Below, piece after piece: positions 1-8,024 of a stretch of 64,000 nucleotides of DNA. Positions within the stretch are counted from its first letter, which is position 1; each line of letters begins with the position of its first letter. The DNA is from an uncultured Lentisphaerota bacterium (lineage in GTDB: Bacteria > Verrucomicrobiota > Kiritimatiellia > CAIQIC01), in NCBI GenBank assembly GCA_903896925.1, contig CAITZM010000031.1, positions 1 to 64,000 of the forward strand, read 5' to 3'. Below the pieces are notes generated by a model. It saw only the letters and a list, made by a program, of their open reading frames with translations. It was not told where the DNA came from and searched no databases. The position numbers and the translations under genes were made by a program.

Positions 1-105
1 CTCCACCAATACCCGTCTGCGAATCTCGCTCCATTGCTCCATATCTGTGTACATCCCTTCATTCTGAATGAAGGTGCCACAGTTTTCGACCGCCCCGTCA
101 CATCC

Positions 106-342
106 ATGACCCCGCTACACTTTTCGTGCGCCGTTTACATCAAGACACCGGGCGCCGGGGAGCGGGCTGGCGCGGCCTTGGATCGGGCTGTGGCGAAGAC
201 GGTGGACGTGACCAGCAACGCCGCCGCGAATACGGTTGAGGCCACCAAGTCGGCGGCAGCGAAGACCAAGGAAGTTACCGGACAGGCCCTGGAAAAGGCT
301 GGCGCCGCCGTGGAGAAAGCCGGCGCGAACCTGCAGAAGTAA
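106..342 (+). CDS. Small Ala/Lys/Val-rich hypothetical protein
   Basis: Short protein whose last 60 or so residues are an amphipathic Ala/Lys/Glu/Thr-rich stretch (repeated motifs such as AAANTVEATKSAAAKTKEV and ALEKAGAAVEKAGANLQK) with about an 11-residue periodicity, typical of small stress or LEA-like helical proteins and of entericidin-like tails. The ATG at 106 is used; an upstream in-frame TTG at 34 would add 24 unconvincing residues. The part before TPGAGERAG does not resemble a signal peptide, so the true N-terminus may be frameshifted or lost. It lies convergent to the restriction operon. The function is unknown and the gene call itself is uncertain. Confidence 0.4.
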   Translation: MTPLHFSCAVYIKTPGAGERAGAALDRAVAKTVDVTSNAAANTVEATKSAAAKTKEVTGQALEKAGAAVEKAGANLQK

Positions 343-393
343 ACACGCCAGCCCGGCGAAGCTGCAAGAAGAGTGGCCGGCAGAGGCCATGGC

Positions 394-1086
394 TCATAAC
401 TCTGCCGTTTCCAGCCGCTGTTTGAGGGCTCGCCACGGGGGACAAAGCTTCTCAAGCTCGGCAAAGAAGCCCGGGTCGTGCCGCGGATGCTTGAGATGAC
501 AGAGCTCATGCAGAATCACATAATCAATGCAGGGAGCTGGTGCGCGCACCAGCTCCGGGTTCAAACACATGCGTCCATTGGGGTGGGTACTGCCCCAGCG
601 CTTGGGCATGGCGAGCAGATGCAGCCTGGGTGCGGACAAGCCCCGTTCGACGCACCATGTGCGCCATTTCCCCAACCGGCGTTCGAACTGCTCCTTGGCC
701 TTGGCCCGCATCCACCTTGAGAGCAAAGCCGCCACAGCCCGGGTGGAGGCGGACCGGGAAGCGATGAGCAGATAGGCGCCCCGCAATTTGACGGCCGGTT
801 TGTCGCTCGTTGTCACCTTCAGGCGATATTGTCGCCCGAGGTAGCGATGGGTCGCACCGGTGCAGTAGCGTCGTTCCGGCCGTTCGGCTTGCAGGCTGAG
901 GAAATGACGGCGCTGTCGGCTGATCCAGCCGGCGCGCTTTTCGATTTTCCGTCGGATTTCAGCCACGGTCGCGCCCAAGGGCGCAATGGCCTCCACCGTG
1001 CCATCCGGCAACACGCTGATCGCAAGCGTGCGCCGCTTCGTGCGCTTCAGGCAGCAGCGGCCCATGGTTGTGGTAATGGTTTCCAT
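394..1086 (-). CDS. YgjP-type (DUF45/SprT-like) zinc metallopeptidase-domain protein
   Basis: This 230-residue protein carries the zinc metallopeptidase signature HELCH at residues 193-197, followed by HLKHPRHDPGFF, the pattern of the YgjP/DUF45 (M48-like) family. The N-terminal half is the basic beta-rich region typical of that family. Its ATG directly follows the TAA stop of hsdR with no gap, so it is the last gene of the restriction operon. YgjP-like proteins are frequent neighbours of type I restriction-modification genes; their substrate is not known, and a role in subunit turnover is only a guess. The length is normal for the family and nothing looks broken. Confidence 0.85.
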   Translation of the reverse strand: METITTTMGRCCLKRTKRRTLAISVLPDGTVEAIAPLGATVAEIRRKIEKRAGWISRQRRHFLSLQAERPERRYCTGATHRYLGRQYRLKVTTSDKPAVKLRGAYLLIASRSASTRAVAALLSRWMRAKAKEQFERRLGKWRTWCVERGLSAPRLHLLAMPKRWGSTHPNGRMCLNPELVRAPAPCIDYVILHELCHLKHPRHDPGFFAELEKLCPPWRALKQRLETAEL

Positions 1087-4000
1087 TTACACATCGTTGG
1101 GGCGGTTGCGCGCAATCTGCAGACAGGCTTCAATCAGCGAGTCCATCTGTTCGAGGGTCAGCGTGAGCCCCCGCGTGCTCTGCAACTGAAACAGAAAATC
1201 GTCCATCTGGTTACGCATGCGGTTTTGGGCGTCCGGATTGTCCCGCCAGCGCACGACAGCATCCTGACGGATGATCTCCTCCAGACGCAGACTGATCTCC
1301 GCCCAAGGCTGGTCGAGCGCGGGTGCCTCAGGCAACACGTCGGACCCGTAGTGAGCTGAACTCTCCCGCAGAACCCTTCCGGCGGCCGGGGCCAATTGTT
1401 CTGCAACCGCCCCGTACAGGGCCTGCGCAAAATCATTGCCATCGAGTGCCGACGGCAGGTTCGACTTGCGCCGGTCGCGCACGTTTTCCATGATCCCCTG
1501 CACCTTGGCCAGATATTGGGCCTCCGAAATGCGCTGCTGCCTGTACTCGGTAATCGTCTGCTCCAGCAGCAGCGAGAATTTCCGGTAGAAAAACGGGTCT
1601 TCCGGCATTTTTTCGGTGATCGTTTTCTTGGTCCGGTTGGCGATGATGTCGGCCTTGGCCCGGGGGGACCGCGCCTTCTCGACTTCCTTCTCGAAGGCCT
1701 GGCGCTCGAAGATGTTCACAGGATCCACCACCTGGATGACCTCGTCGGCCTGCACATAGGTGGCCAGCATCTTCTGGATTTGCGTCTCGTAATCCCGGTA
1801 GTCGATCTCTTCTGCGTACCGGATCTTCACGGAGGCGCGCAACTTTTGGAAGAACACCGCATCCCGCTTGTACCGCTCGGCTGTCGCCAGCGGGGTGACG
1901 GTGACCCAGTGAATGCTGGACAACCCCATTTTCAGCACGCGGCAGAACTGCGACAGTTTGGTGTAGAAATCCTCCCGCCGTTCCGGTTTCTCCAACGCGA
2001 GTTCAAAGGCTTCCTCATCCTTTTTGTTGGTGACTTCCCGGAACAGATCCCAGAGAGCGTCGTGCCATTTCGGCAGGGCCTTGAGCGCTTCGGCCAGGTC
2101 GGTCAGGGTGCCCGCCAGATCCTCCTCGTCGAATTGGCCGTCCAGGGCGCTGTAAAGTTCCAGCGCCTCATGCAACTGCGTGACCACGCCGTAGTAGTCA
2201 ATGATGTAGCCGTAATCCTTGCCGGTGTGCAGGCGATTGACGCGGGCGATGGCCTGCAGCAACGTGTGCTCTTTCAAGCTGCGCACGATATACAGCACCA
2301 CGTTGCGCGGCGCGTCGAAACCGGTGAGCAGTTTGTCCACCACGATGATGATTTCCGGCGTCTCCGCATTCTTGAAGGCCCCGATGATCTGCCGGTTGTA
2401 TTCCTTCTCCGTGCCATACTTATCCATCATCGTTTTCCAGAAGCGCTCGACGCTCTCCTCTTTGATCACCAGGGTCCCATCATCGCCTTCGATTTCCTGG
2501 GGGCCGGAAATGACCACCTCGCTGGTCACCTTCCCGAACTGGTCGAGGAAACGCTTCAAGATCAGCGCCTCCTTCTTGCCGGAAGCGGTCAACTGGCCCT
2601 TGAAGCCTGTACCCGCCCACTGCGACGAGAAATGCTGCGAAACATTCCAGGCGATCAAATACAGGCGGCTTTCCAGCCGGTTGAGTTCGTCGCGCGACGC
2701 GAATTTCCGCTTCAGGTCCGTCTTCTGCTCGGGCGTCAACCCCTGGCACATCGCCTCGAACATCAGGTCCACGGCCTTCTGGTTGACGTTCTGCATGACG
2801 TGCCGGCCTTCGTAGAGCAGCGGCACCACGGCCTCATCGTCCACGGCGTCGCGGATGGTGTAGGCGGGCTCGATGAAGCCGCCGAATTTCTGCGCCGTGT
2901 TCTTCTCCTTCTTCATCAGCGGCGTGCCGGTGAACCCGATGAAACAGGCGTTGGGCAGCGCCTTCCGCATGCGGATGTTGGCCTCGCCGTATTGGCTGCG
3001 ATGGCTCTCGTCCACCAGGACGAAGATATCGGCGTCCTCGTTCCTGAAGTTATCGGCGGCATTGGCGGCCGCCCGGAACTTGTCGAGCACCGTGGTGATC
3101 ACCGCCACGCGCTCATCCTGCAACAATTCCTGCAGGTGCTTCCCGGTCTTGGCCATGCGCGGCGCTTTGCCGCACTGGTGGAAGGTCTTCCAGATCTGTT
3201 CGTCGAGATCGACGCGGTCGGTGACGAGCACGATCCGGGGATTTTTGATCTGCTCGTCCAACGCCAGCGCCTTGCCCAGCAGCACCATGACCAGCGACTT
3301 GCCGGAGCCCTGGGTCTGCCAGATCACGCCGCCCTGGCGGCGGCCTTCCGGGTCCCGCTGGCGCACCCGCTCCAACGTCTTGCGGATGGCGAAATATTGC
3401 TGATACCGCGCCACCTTTTTGACCGCCCCACCCTCGTCATAGAGCACAAATTGGCGGGCCAGCTCGATCAACCGCTCCGGCCGGCACAAGGCCCAGAGCA
3501 ACCGATCCTGTCCGGTCGGCTCGCGCTCCTGGACCGCCATTTCCTCGAAAGCCTGCTTGGCGTAGGCAAAGGCGCCCTTGAACAGCTTCTCGTGTTCCTC
3601 GCGCCGCACCGGACCGTTGATGGCGGCGCGCACCTCGGCATCCACGTCGCGCAGCTCGCGCCACTTCGACCAGAACTTGATCGGCGTGCCGGTGGTGGCA
3701 TAACTGCCTGCGTTCTTATTCAAGCCCAGCACGAGCTGGTTGTAGAGAAAGAGCTGCGGAATTTCGTCATTCTGCCAATTGCGAATGCTTTGTTTAATCG
3801 CCTGTTCCAGCGCATGCTTTTCCTCGGGGCGTTTGCACTCGATCACGACGAAAGGGATGCCGTTGACGAAGCACACGATGTCCGGCCGCCGTGTCTCCCT
3901 GCTGCCAGTGCGCTCCACTTCGAATTCCGTGGTGACATGGAAGATATTGTTGCGGGGATTGAGCCAGTCGATATAGCGCAACGTGAAACCCTTGGTCACG

Positions 4001-4335
4001 CCGTCGATGGTCTGATCCAGGCTCTTGCCCAGGGTCAGCAAGTCGTAAACCTTCTCGCTCGTCCGCACCAACCCGTCGAACGGCACCTCCCGCAGCGCCT
4101 CGATGGCCTTGGCGATATTCTCGTCCGAGAACGGGACGGTTTGTCCCTTGAACGAGATGGCGTTCAGCCGCCTCAGTTGCTTGCCGAGCACGGACTCCAG
4201 CAAGACATAGCGCAGCTTGGCGCGCCGCTCGGCGTACACCTCCTCCGGGCTCAGGTACGAGTACCCGAGCTGCTGCAACAGCCGCACGGCGGGAATTTGG
4301 CTGATGTGAGCTTCTTGGAAGGAAGGGGCGTTCAT
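1087..4335 (-). CDS. hsdR: Type I restriction enzyme R subunit
   Basis: HsdR is the ATP-dependent translocase and nuclease subunit of type I restriction-modification; it cuts unmodified DNA after translocation in complex with HsdM and HsdS. The 1082-residue product has the N-terminal PD-(D/E)xK nuclease (Asp152, then ECK at 166-168), a Walker A TQGSGKS at 341-347, a DESH Walker B/DEAD box at 442-445, a GFTGTP motif, and a C-terminal helicase lobe with the QAIARVNR motif. This is the usual length and order. The ATG at 4335 lies 10 bp downstream of the stop of the CD-NTase gene, so the cyclase gene is transcribed with hsdR. All key residues are present, so it should be active. Confidence 0.97.
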   Translation of the reverse strand: MNAPSFQEAHISQIPAVRLLQQLGYSYLSPEEVYAERRAKLRYVLLESVLGKQLRRLNAISFKGQTVPFSDENIAKAIEALREVPFDGLVRTSEKVYDLLTLGKSLDQTIDGVTKGFTLRYIDWLNPRNNIFHVTTEFEVERTGSRETRRPDIVCFVNGIPFVVIECKRPEEKHALEQAIKQSIRNWQNDEIPQLFLYNQLVLGLNKNAGSYATTGTPIKFWSKWRELRDVDAEVRAAINGPVRREEHEKLFKGAFAYAKQAFEEMAVQEREPTGQDRLLWALCRPERLIELARQFVLYDEGGAVKKVARYQQYFAIRKTLERVRQRDPEGRRQGGVIWQTQGSGKSLVMVLLGKALALDEQIKNPRIVLVTDRVDLDEQIWKTFHQCGKAPRMAKTGKHLQELLQDERVAVITTVLDKFRAAANAADNFRNEDADIFVLVDESHRSQYGEANIRMRKALPNACFIGFTGTPLMKKEKNTAQKFGGFIEPAYTIRDAVDDEAVVPLLYEGRHVMQNVNQKAVDLMFEAMCQGLTPEQKTDLKRKFASRDELNRLESRLYLIAWNVSQHFSSQWAGTGFKGQLTASGKKEALILKRFLDQFGKVTSEVVISGPQEIEGDDGTLVIKEESVERFWKTMMDKYGTEKEYNRQIIGAFKNAETPEIIIVVDKLLTGFDAPRNVVLYIVRSLKEHTLLQAIARVNRLHTGKDYGYIIDYYGVVTQLHEALELYSALDGQFDEEDLAGTLTDLAEALKALPKWHDALWDLFREVTNKKDEEAFELALEKPERREDFYTKLSQFCRVLKMGLSSIHWVTVTPLATAERYKRDAVFFQKLRASVKIRYAEEIDYRDYETQIQKMLATYVQADEVIQVVDPVNIFERQAFEKEVEKARSPRAKADIIANRTKKTITEKMPEDPFFYRKFSLLLEQTITEYRQQRISEAQYLAKVQGIMENVRDRRKSNLPSALDGNDFAQALYGAVAEQLAPAAGRVLRESSAHYGSDVLPEAPALDQPWAEISLRLEEIIRQDAVVRWRDNPDAQNRMRNQMDDFLFQLQSTRGLTLTLEQMDSLIEACLQIARNRPNDV

Positions 4336-4345
4336 TCGTCAAGCC

Positions 4346-5815
4346 TCATTGGATATTCACAACAAATTCGCTGCTCCGAGCAACACACACACACTGTTTA
4401 ACGATAAAACACTCGATCCAATGACTACCTTTGTACCGAGTTCCCTCGTTTCTAACCAGCCCTCCTCGCTCGGTAAGTCCATCACAAAAATCTCCGCGCA
4501 GTCCTCCTGCAGTACTTGCTTCATCGCCGGTATTGACGACTTGCCAGTAGACCTTGAACGGTCTGCTGATCGCCGAAGTAGCTTCGAAAGTCAGGGAACA
4601 ATGTTTCGGTAGCGGTTCGGAGTTACTTTGAAACTCCTGCTGACGAAAGCCCTTCCGGGTGAAATAACCCCGAACGTGTACCGCCCCAGCCAATTGCATG
4701 TCCCATTGAGGCCGTTGTCTATGTGGCACACGAAAAATAGACAAGGCTGCTGACCCCACTCGTCTCGCCAGCGATGCGAGAGCATTCTCCGATTCCACAA
4801 TGCTCGCACGCGCCGCCTTGTCCTCGTCTTCTTTGCGCTTATCGTCGAATGCCTTGAAGAACCCATCACTTCTGAAAATCCAATCCCATGCGACCCGTGC
4901 GGCATCTGCATTGTTGCTGTCGGCTTTGTCCAGTTCTTTGAGTTTGGCGATGGCCTCCCGGGTGTGGGTGTGCAACTCCACGACATTGCCATCTGCGGCA
5001 CTCGCCGTTATGGCCGGTTGGGCAGGATGAGCCAAATTGTTTATCTGCTTATTCCAAACAAGCCTGCCTTCGAGTCTCGTCAGCAATTCGCGAAACGCGA
5101 GATCGATACGTGTCTGAAATGGCGGCTGGCATTCCGCGACCAGCATCGTGAGTTTCATGCCGTTGGGCATGTCCCATTCGGTGTCAGGCCGACTGCGGCA
5201 GAAGCGCTTCAGCAATTGGATCAGTTGGCGGAACTGGCTGCCCCTGCCGTTTACGGCCTTATTCCGCGTCTCCACCTCCTTACCAAACCACTCATTGACT
5301 TGTGTCGGGTCCGATTTTACCCATTTTTCTTCGTTGGCCAATTCACGCTGGATGTTTCCGCTGTCATCTTCCCATCTCCTGTACACCGGAAAGTCGACGT
5401 GATGTTTTTCTTCATCCGTATCGGCGTAGAAAACCCTCACGCAGTTCGTGCAATGCTTGGGCTGACGATTAAAACGTTCGTCTTTAAGCGCCACCCGCAC
5501 TTTTTCTTTAACCTCAGCGGCGGTGAGTTCGGCGCCGTTATTCTTCACAAGCTGGTGTTTCCACAACACCACGCCGTCATCAACATCATATTCCTCTTCG
5601 GTATATTTTGTCTGGATGATGGTTTGCATGGCCACCGAACCCTGCGGATAAAAACTCGAATCGCCGATGGTGACCCCTGTGATATTTTCGGGAAGCCTGC
5701 TGATGAGTCGGTCCCGGTTGGCTTTCCGGTGGGCAAGCAGCTTGCCGAGAAAATCACCGCTTAGTCGCACCTTCTGGTCGCGAAAGTTTTCAATTCGTTC
5801 GGAATAGTCGTACAT
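4346..5815 (-). CDS. CD-NTase (cGAS/DncV-like nucleotidyltransferase) with C-terminal AGS-C sensor domain
   Basis: The predicted 489-residue protein starts at the ATG giving MYDYSERIEN. Its N-terminal half is a SMODS/CD-NTase fold: GS at residues 59-60, the YDVDD motif giving Asp77 and Asp79, and a third acidic residue in HVDFPVY (Asp141). These are the metal-binding positions of enzymes that make cyclic oligonucleotide signals in CBASS anti-phage defence. The last 130 or so residues (LPKHCSLTFEA, VYWQVVNTGDEA, AGGLRGDF, KGSHWIECFIVK) match the AGS-C domain, which has been proposed to sense nucleotide signals. The gene starts 2 bp after the stop of the DUF6602-like gene and ends 10 bp before hsdR. 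Cyclase and sensor in one polypeptide is notable. The nucleotide product cannot be told from sequence. Confidence 0.88.
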   Translation of the reverse strand: MYDYSERIENFRDQKVRLSGDFLGKLLAHRKANRDRLISRLPENITGVTIGDSSFYPQGSVAMQTIIQTKYTEEEYDVDDGVVLWKHQLVKNNGAELTAAEVKEKVRVALKDERFNRQPKHCTNCVRVFYADTDEEKHHVDFPVYRRWEDDSGNIQRELANEEKWVKSDPTQVNEWFGKEVETRNKAVNGRGSQFRQLIQLLKRFCRSRPDTEWDMPNGMKLTMLVAECQPPFQTRIDLAFRELLTRLEGRLVWNKQINNLAHPAQPAITASAADGNVVELHTHTREAIAKLKELDKADSNNADAARVAWDWIFRSDGFFKAFDDKRKEDEDKAARASIVESENALASLARRVGSAALSIFRVPHRQRPQWDMQLAGAVHVRGYFTRKGFRQQEFQSNSEPLPKHCSLTFEATSAISRPFKVYWQVVNTGDEASTAGGLRGDFCDGLTERGGLVRNEGTRYKGSHWIECFIVKQCVCVARSSEFVVNIQ

Positions 5816-5817
5816 GG

Positions 5818-6579
5818 TTATGGTTCCTCCGGCTTCTGACTCAGTTTCTCTGCATAAGCCATCCAATCCACCGCGGGTACGGTGGCCAATCCCTGCAGTT
5901 TCCAGAGCAGGCGAAACGCGAAGTAGGCTAGGGCATTGTCGGTCGGTCCGAATGTATAGGCGCCCGGCCCAGCAAACACATCGAAGGAGGCCCCAGCAGC
6001 CGCAAACCCGCAATCAACAACGCGGTCTCCGGACAGTCCAGCATGCACCGCGCGAAAGGCATCACCGAAGCCATCCTTCCAATCCACATCAATGGCCAGT
6101 ATGCCCGCCACAATGTCGAAAGGTTTCTTGGCTGGGAAAACACCGCCGGCGTGATAGATCGCCACGGAAGTCCGCTTTAACTTCCGCACGGATGCCGCTT
6201 TTTCGCCCGCGTATTCCAGGTAGCCTTTGTCGATCTTCGGCTTACACTCGAAAATCGCATAGACGGCCTCAGCTGGGACGTAACGATGTTTGTCGTTGTC
6301 CAGCAGCGTGGGGGTGTACTGCCGGTCGAATACCACCACATCGATCGAATGACTTACGCTGCCGAGCGAATCCATGACGATAGCTTTTTCCACCGTGTAC
6401 CGATTCGGGAGGTATCTGCGAAGGAAATCGATGAAGTGTTGCTCGTTCACCTCCCCACGATCCCCTGCATGAGTAACCCGTGCAGAGGAACGAAGGTTCG
6501 CCACCAGACACTGCTGTTCGGTCGCAAAGGCCTCACGCAGAAACTTATCATTTTTCGGGGTTTCGATTCCTTCAGTCAT
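5818..6579 (-). CDS. DUF6602-like protein with PD-(D/E)xK-like core, putative CBASS-associated nuclease
   Basis: This 253-residue protein resembles the DUF6602 family. Seen directly: GEVNE (42-46), LRRYLPNRYTV, an SIDVVVFD strand with Asp80, and AVYAIFECKPK with Glu111 and Lys113. The spacing E...D(30)ExK is that of PD-(D/E)xK nucleases, the fold of type II restriction enzymes and of CBASS effectors such as Cap4 and NucC. Its ATG overlaps the hsdS TGA (ATGA), and its stop is 2 bp from the CD-NTase start, so the two are likely made in a fixed ratio. I infer that it is the DNA-degrading effector, or a partner, of the cyclase; there is no direct evidence. It could instead be a structural or DNA-binding relative without cleavage activity. 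Confidence 0.75.
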   Translation of the reverse strand: MTEGIETPKNDKFLREAFATEQQCLVANLRSSARVTHAGDRGEVNEQHFIDFLRRYLPNRYTVEKAIVMDSLGSVSHSIDVVVFDRQYTPTLLDNDKHRYVPAEAVYAIFECKPKIDKGYLEYAGEKAASVRKLKRTSVAIYHAGGVFPAKKPFDIVAGILAIDVDWKDGFGDAFRAVHAGLSGDRVVDCGFAAAGASFDVFAGPGAYTFGPTDNALAYFAFRLLWKLQGLATVPAVDWMAYAEKLSQKPEEP

Positions 6580-8024
6580 GATTTCCTCGTTTTAACGCGT
6601 ATTGCGCCGGTTAGAAGTTTTTGCATCAGCCCGCGCTTCTGCTGGTCAATGGCGTCACGCTGGGCGCGGAGGAGTTGGAGTTCGTCGTCGCAGGTGTCGA
6701 GGACGGTTGCGATGGCGCGCTGCTCGGCCTTTTTTGGGAGCCAGACATGGATGCGGGCAAACTCGTCGTAGCGGAGGCTTCCGCGGCGGTCCACCGACGA
6801 ACTAGTATTGACGCGGTAAAGATGGACGAGCAGCGGGCTTTTCAACACACGAAAGAGGTAGGCGTCGTCAATCTCACCTGTACTCTTGAAGACTGTGTAG
6901 ATGGGGCTGACGAGTCCTGCAGCGCAGATGTCTTGATAACCGATGGAACCCTCCTCAATATGATTGGTCGCATAAGCGAACTCGCCACGGGTCACCACGC
7001 GATAGTTGCTCGTGTCGTCTGCGTACACTCGTTTGCCAAAATATTCCTCCGACAGTACGAGGCCGCGATGTTTGGTACAGGAGAGGACCGGTAATTTCTG
7101 GCCGGCAGCGTTGCGCGCGGCAACCTCGTGAGTGATGTCCCCCAGCGAGGCACGGCGCCAATCGGCGGGATAGACACCGAAGCGATCCCGCTTGGTCCGA
7201 CCATCGGACAGGTCAAATCCCTTCAACCGTTTTTTGCCCGTCAGGAGATGCTGAATAAGGGCCTGCTTGCGGCGCTCTTTGGCGGCGATCAGGGCGTAGA
7301 GTTTTTCCAAAGCCTTGTCCCAAGTGGCGAGGATATCAGCGATCTGGCGCTGTTCGGGGAGAGGTGGCAACCTGAGAAGAAGGGCACCACAGGTTTCAAG
7401 CGTTAAGTTGAGTTGCCCAGAGGTTTTCTTCGCCTGACTCCTGAGCCAACTTTTTGCAGCATGAGACTGAAGATAGAAGGAGAGATAGTTTCCCAGGCAA
7501 GATTCGCCGGTACGAAAAACGGCGATAGCCTGATTCATGTTCCACTCAGGATAACGCCTTGAAACCACACTCACTTTCCCAAGTGGCGGTCCAACAATGT
7601 TTGTTAGCACATCACCAGGATAAAGGCGTGACCGTGCCAACTCGGACGAGTTGGTGGCGTGATCGATAAAGAGACATCCTGCATCAAATAACAATTTTCC
7701 GTCAAAGGTGAGGTTTTGAACGCGGAGAAAAGGAACCGCACCCTTTTGATCAGGGGACACAGTACCTCGCGGAGTAGTTCCCTTAGTAATCAATGTGCAG
7801 ACCGACGCTGCGGTCTTGAGCTGCCAGAGGGGAGGAAGACGCAAGTCTAGCCTGTTCCGAAAAGGGGGCTTCAGTCGATTTCTTTTCATCGATGAAATGA
7901 AAGTAGTCACGACACGCCCTTCTTCCCGCGCGGTGTCCGGACTTCCAGTTGTTTTGACGCTGGATAGCCCCTCCGGTCTAAAAGCTGCCTCCCCATTGTC
8001 ATTGCTTCGCGAGGTGCCGTTCAT
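6576..8024 (-). CDS. hsdS: Type I restriction enzyme specificity subunit (two TRDs)
   Basis: HsdS recognises the bipartite DNA target and bridges two HsdM subunits. The 482-residue product has an N-terminal extension of about 60 residues with no obvious family match, TRD1 (about 65-210), a central conserved helical region (LPPLPEQRQIADILATWDKAL then RRKQALIQHLLTGKKRL), TRD2 (about 260-410), and a second helical repeat ending QQKRGLMQKLLTGAIRV. The ATG at 8024 overlaps the TGA of the AlbA_2 gene (ATGA). The open frame continues far upstream, but that part only shadows the neighbouring gene. The two TRDs are unlike each other, so an asymmetric bipartite site is expected. Confidence 0.93.
   Translation of the reverse strand: MNGTSRSNDNGEAAFRPEGLSSVKTTGSPDTAREEGRVVTTFISSMKRNRLKPPFRNRLDLRLPPLWQLKTAASVCTLITKGTTPRGTVSPDQKGAVPFLRVQNLTFDGKLLFDAGCLFIDHATNSSELARSRLYPGDVLTNIVGPPLGKVSVVSRRYPEWNMNQAIAVFRTGESCLGNYLSFYLQSHAAKSWLRSQAKKTSGQLNLTLETCGALLLRLPPLPEQRQIADILATWDKALEKLYALIAAKERRKQALIQHLLTGKKRLKGFDLSDGRTKRDRFGVYPADWRRASLGDITHEVAARNAAGQKLPVLSCTKHRGLVLSEEYFGKRVYADDTSNYRVVTRGEFAYATNHIEEGSIGYQDICAAGLVSPIYTVFKSTGEIDDAYLFRVLKSPLLVHLYRVNTSSSVDRRGSLRYDEFARIHVWLPKKAEQRAIATVLDTCDDELQLLRAQRDAIDQQKRGLMQKLLTGAIRVKTRKS

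Noticed and set aside
1396..4401. A 1001-codon open frame on the plus strand opposite hsdR
   Set aside because: It mirrors hsdR codon by codon, is rich in His/Leu/Arg as expected for an antisense shadow, and has no family motif.
5816..6013. 66 extra codons upstream of the CD-NTase ATG
   Set aside because: The stretch lies inside the DUF6602-like gene on the same strand in another frame; the ATG at 5815 follows the previous stop by 2 bp.
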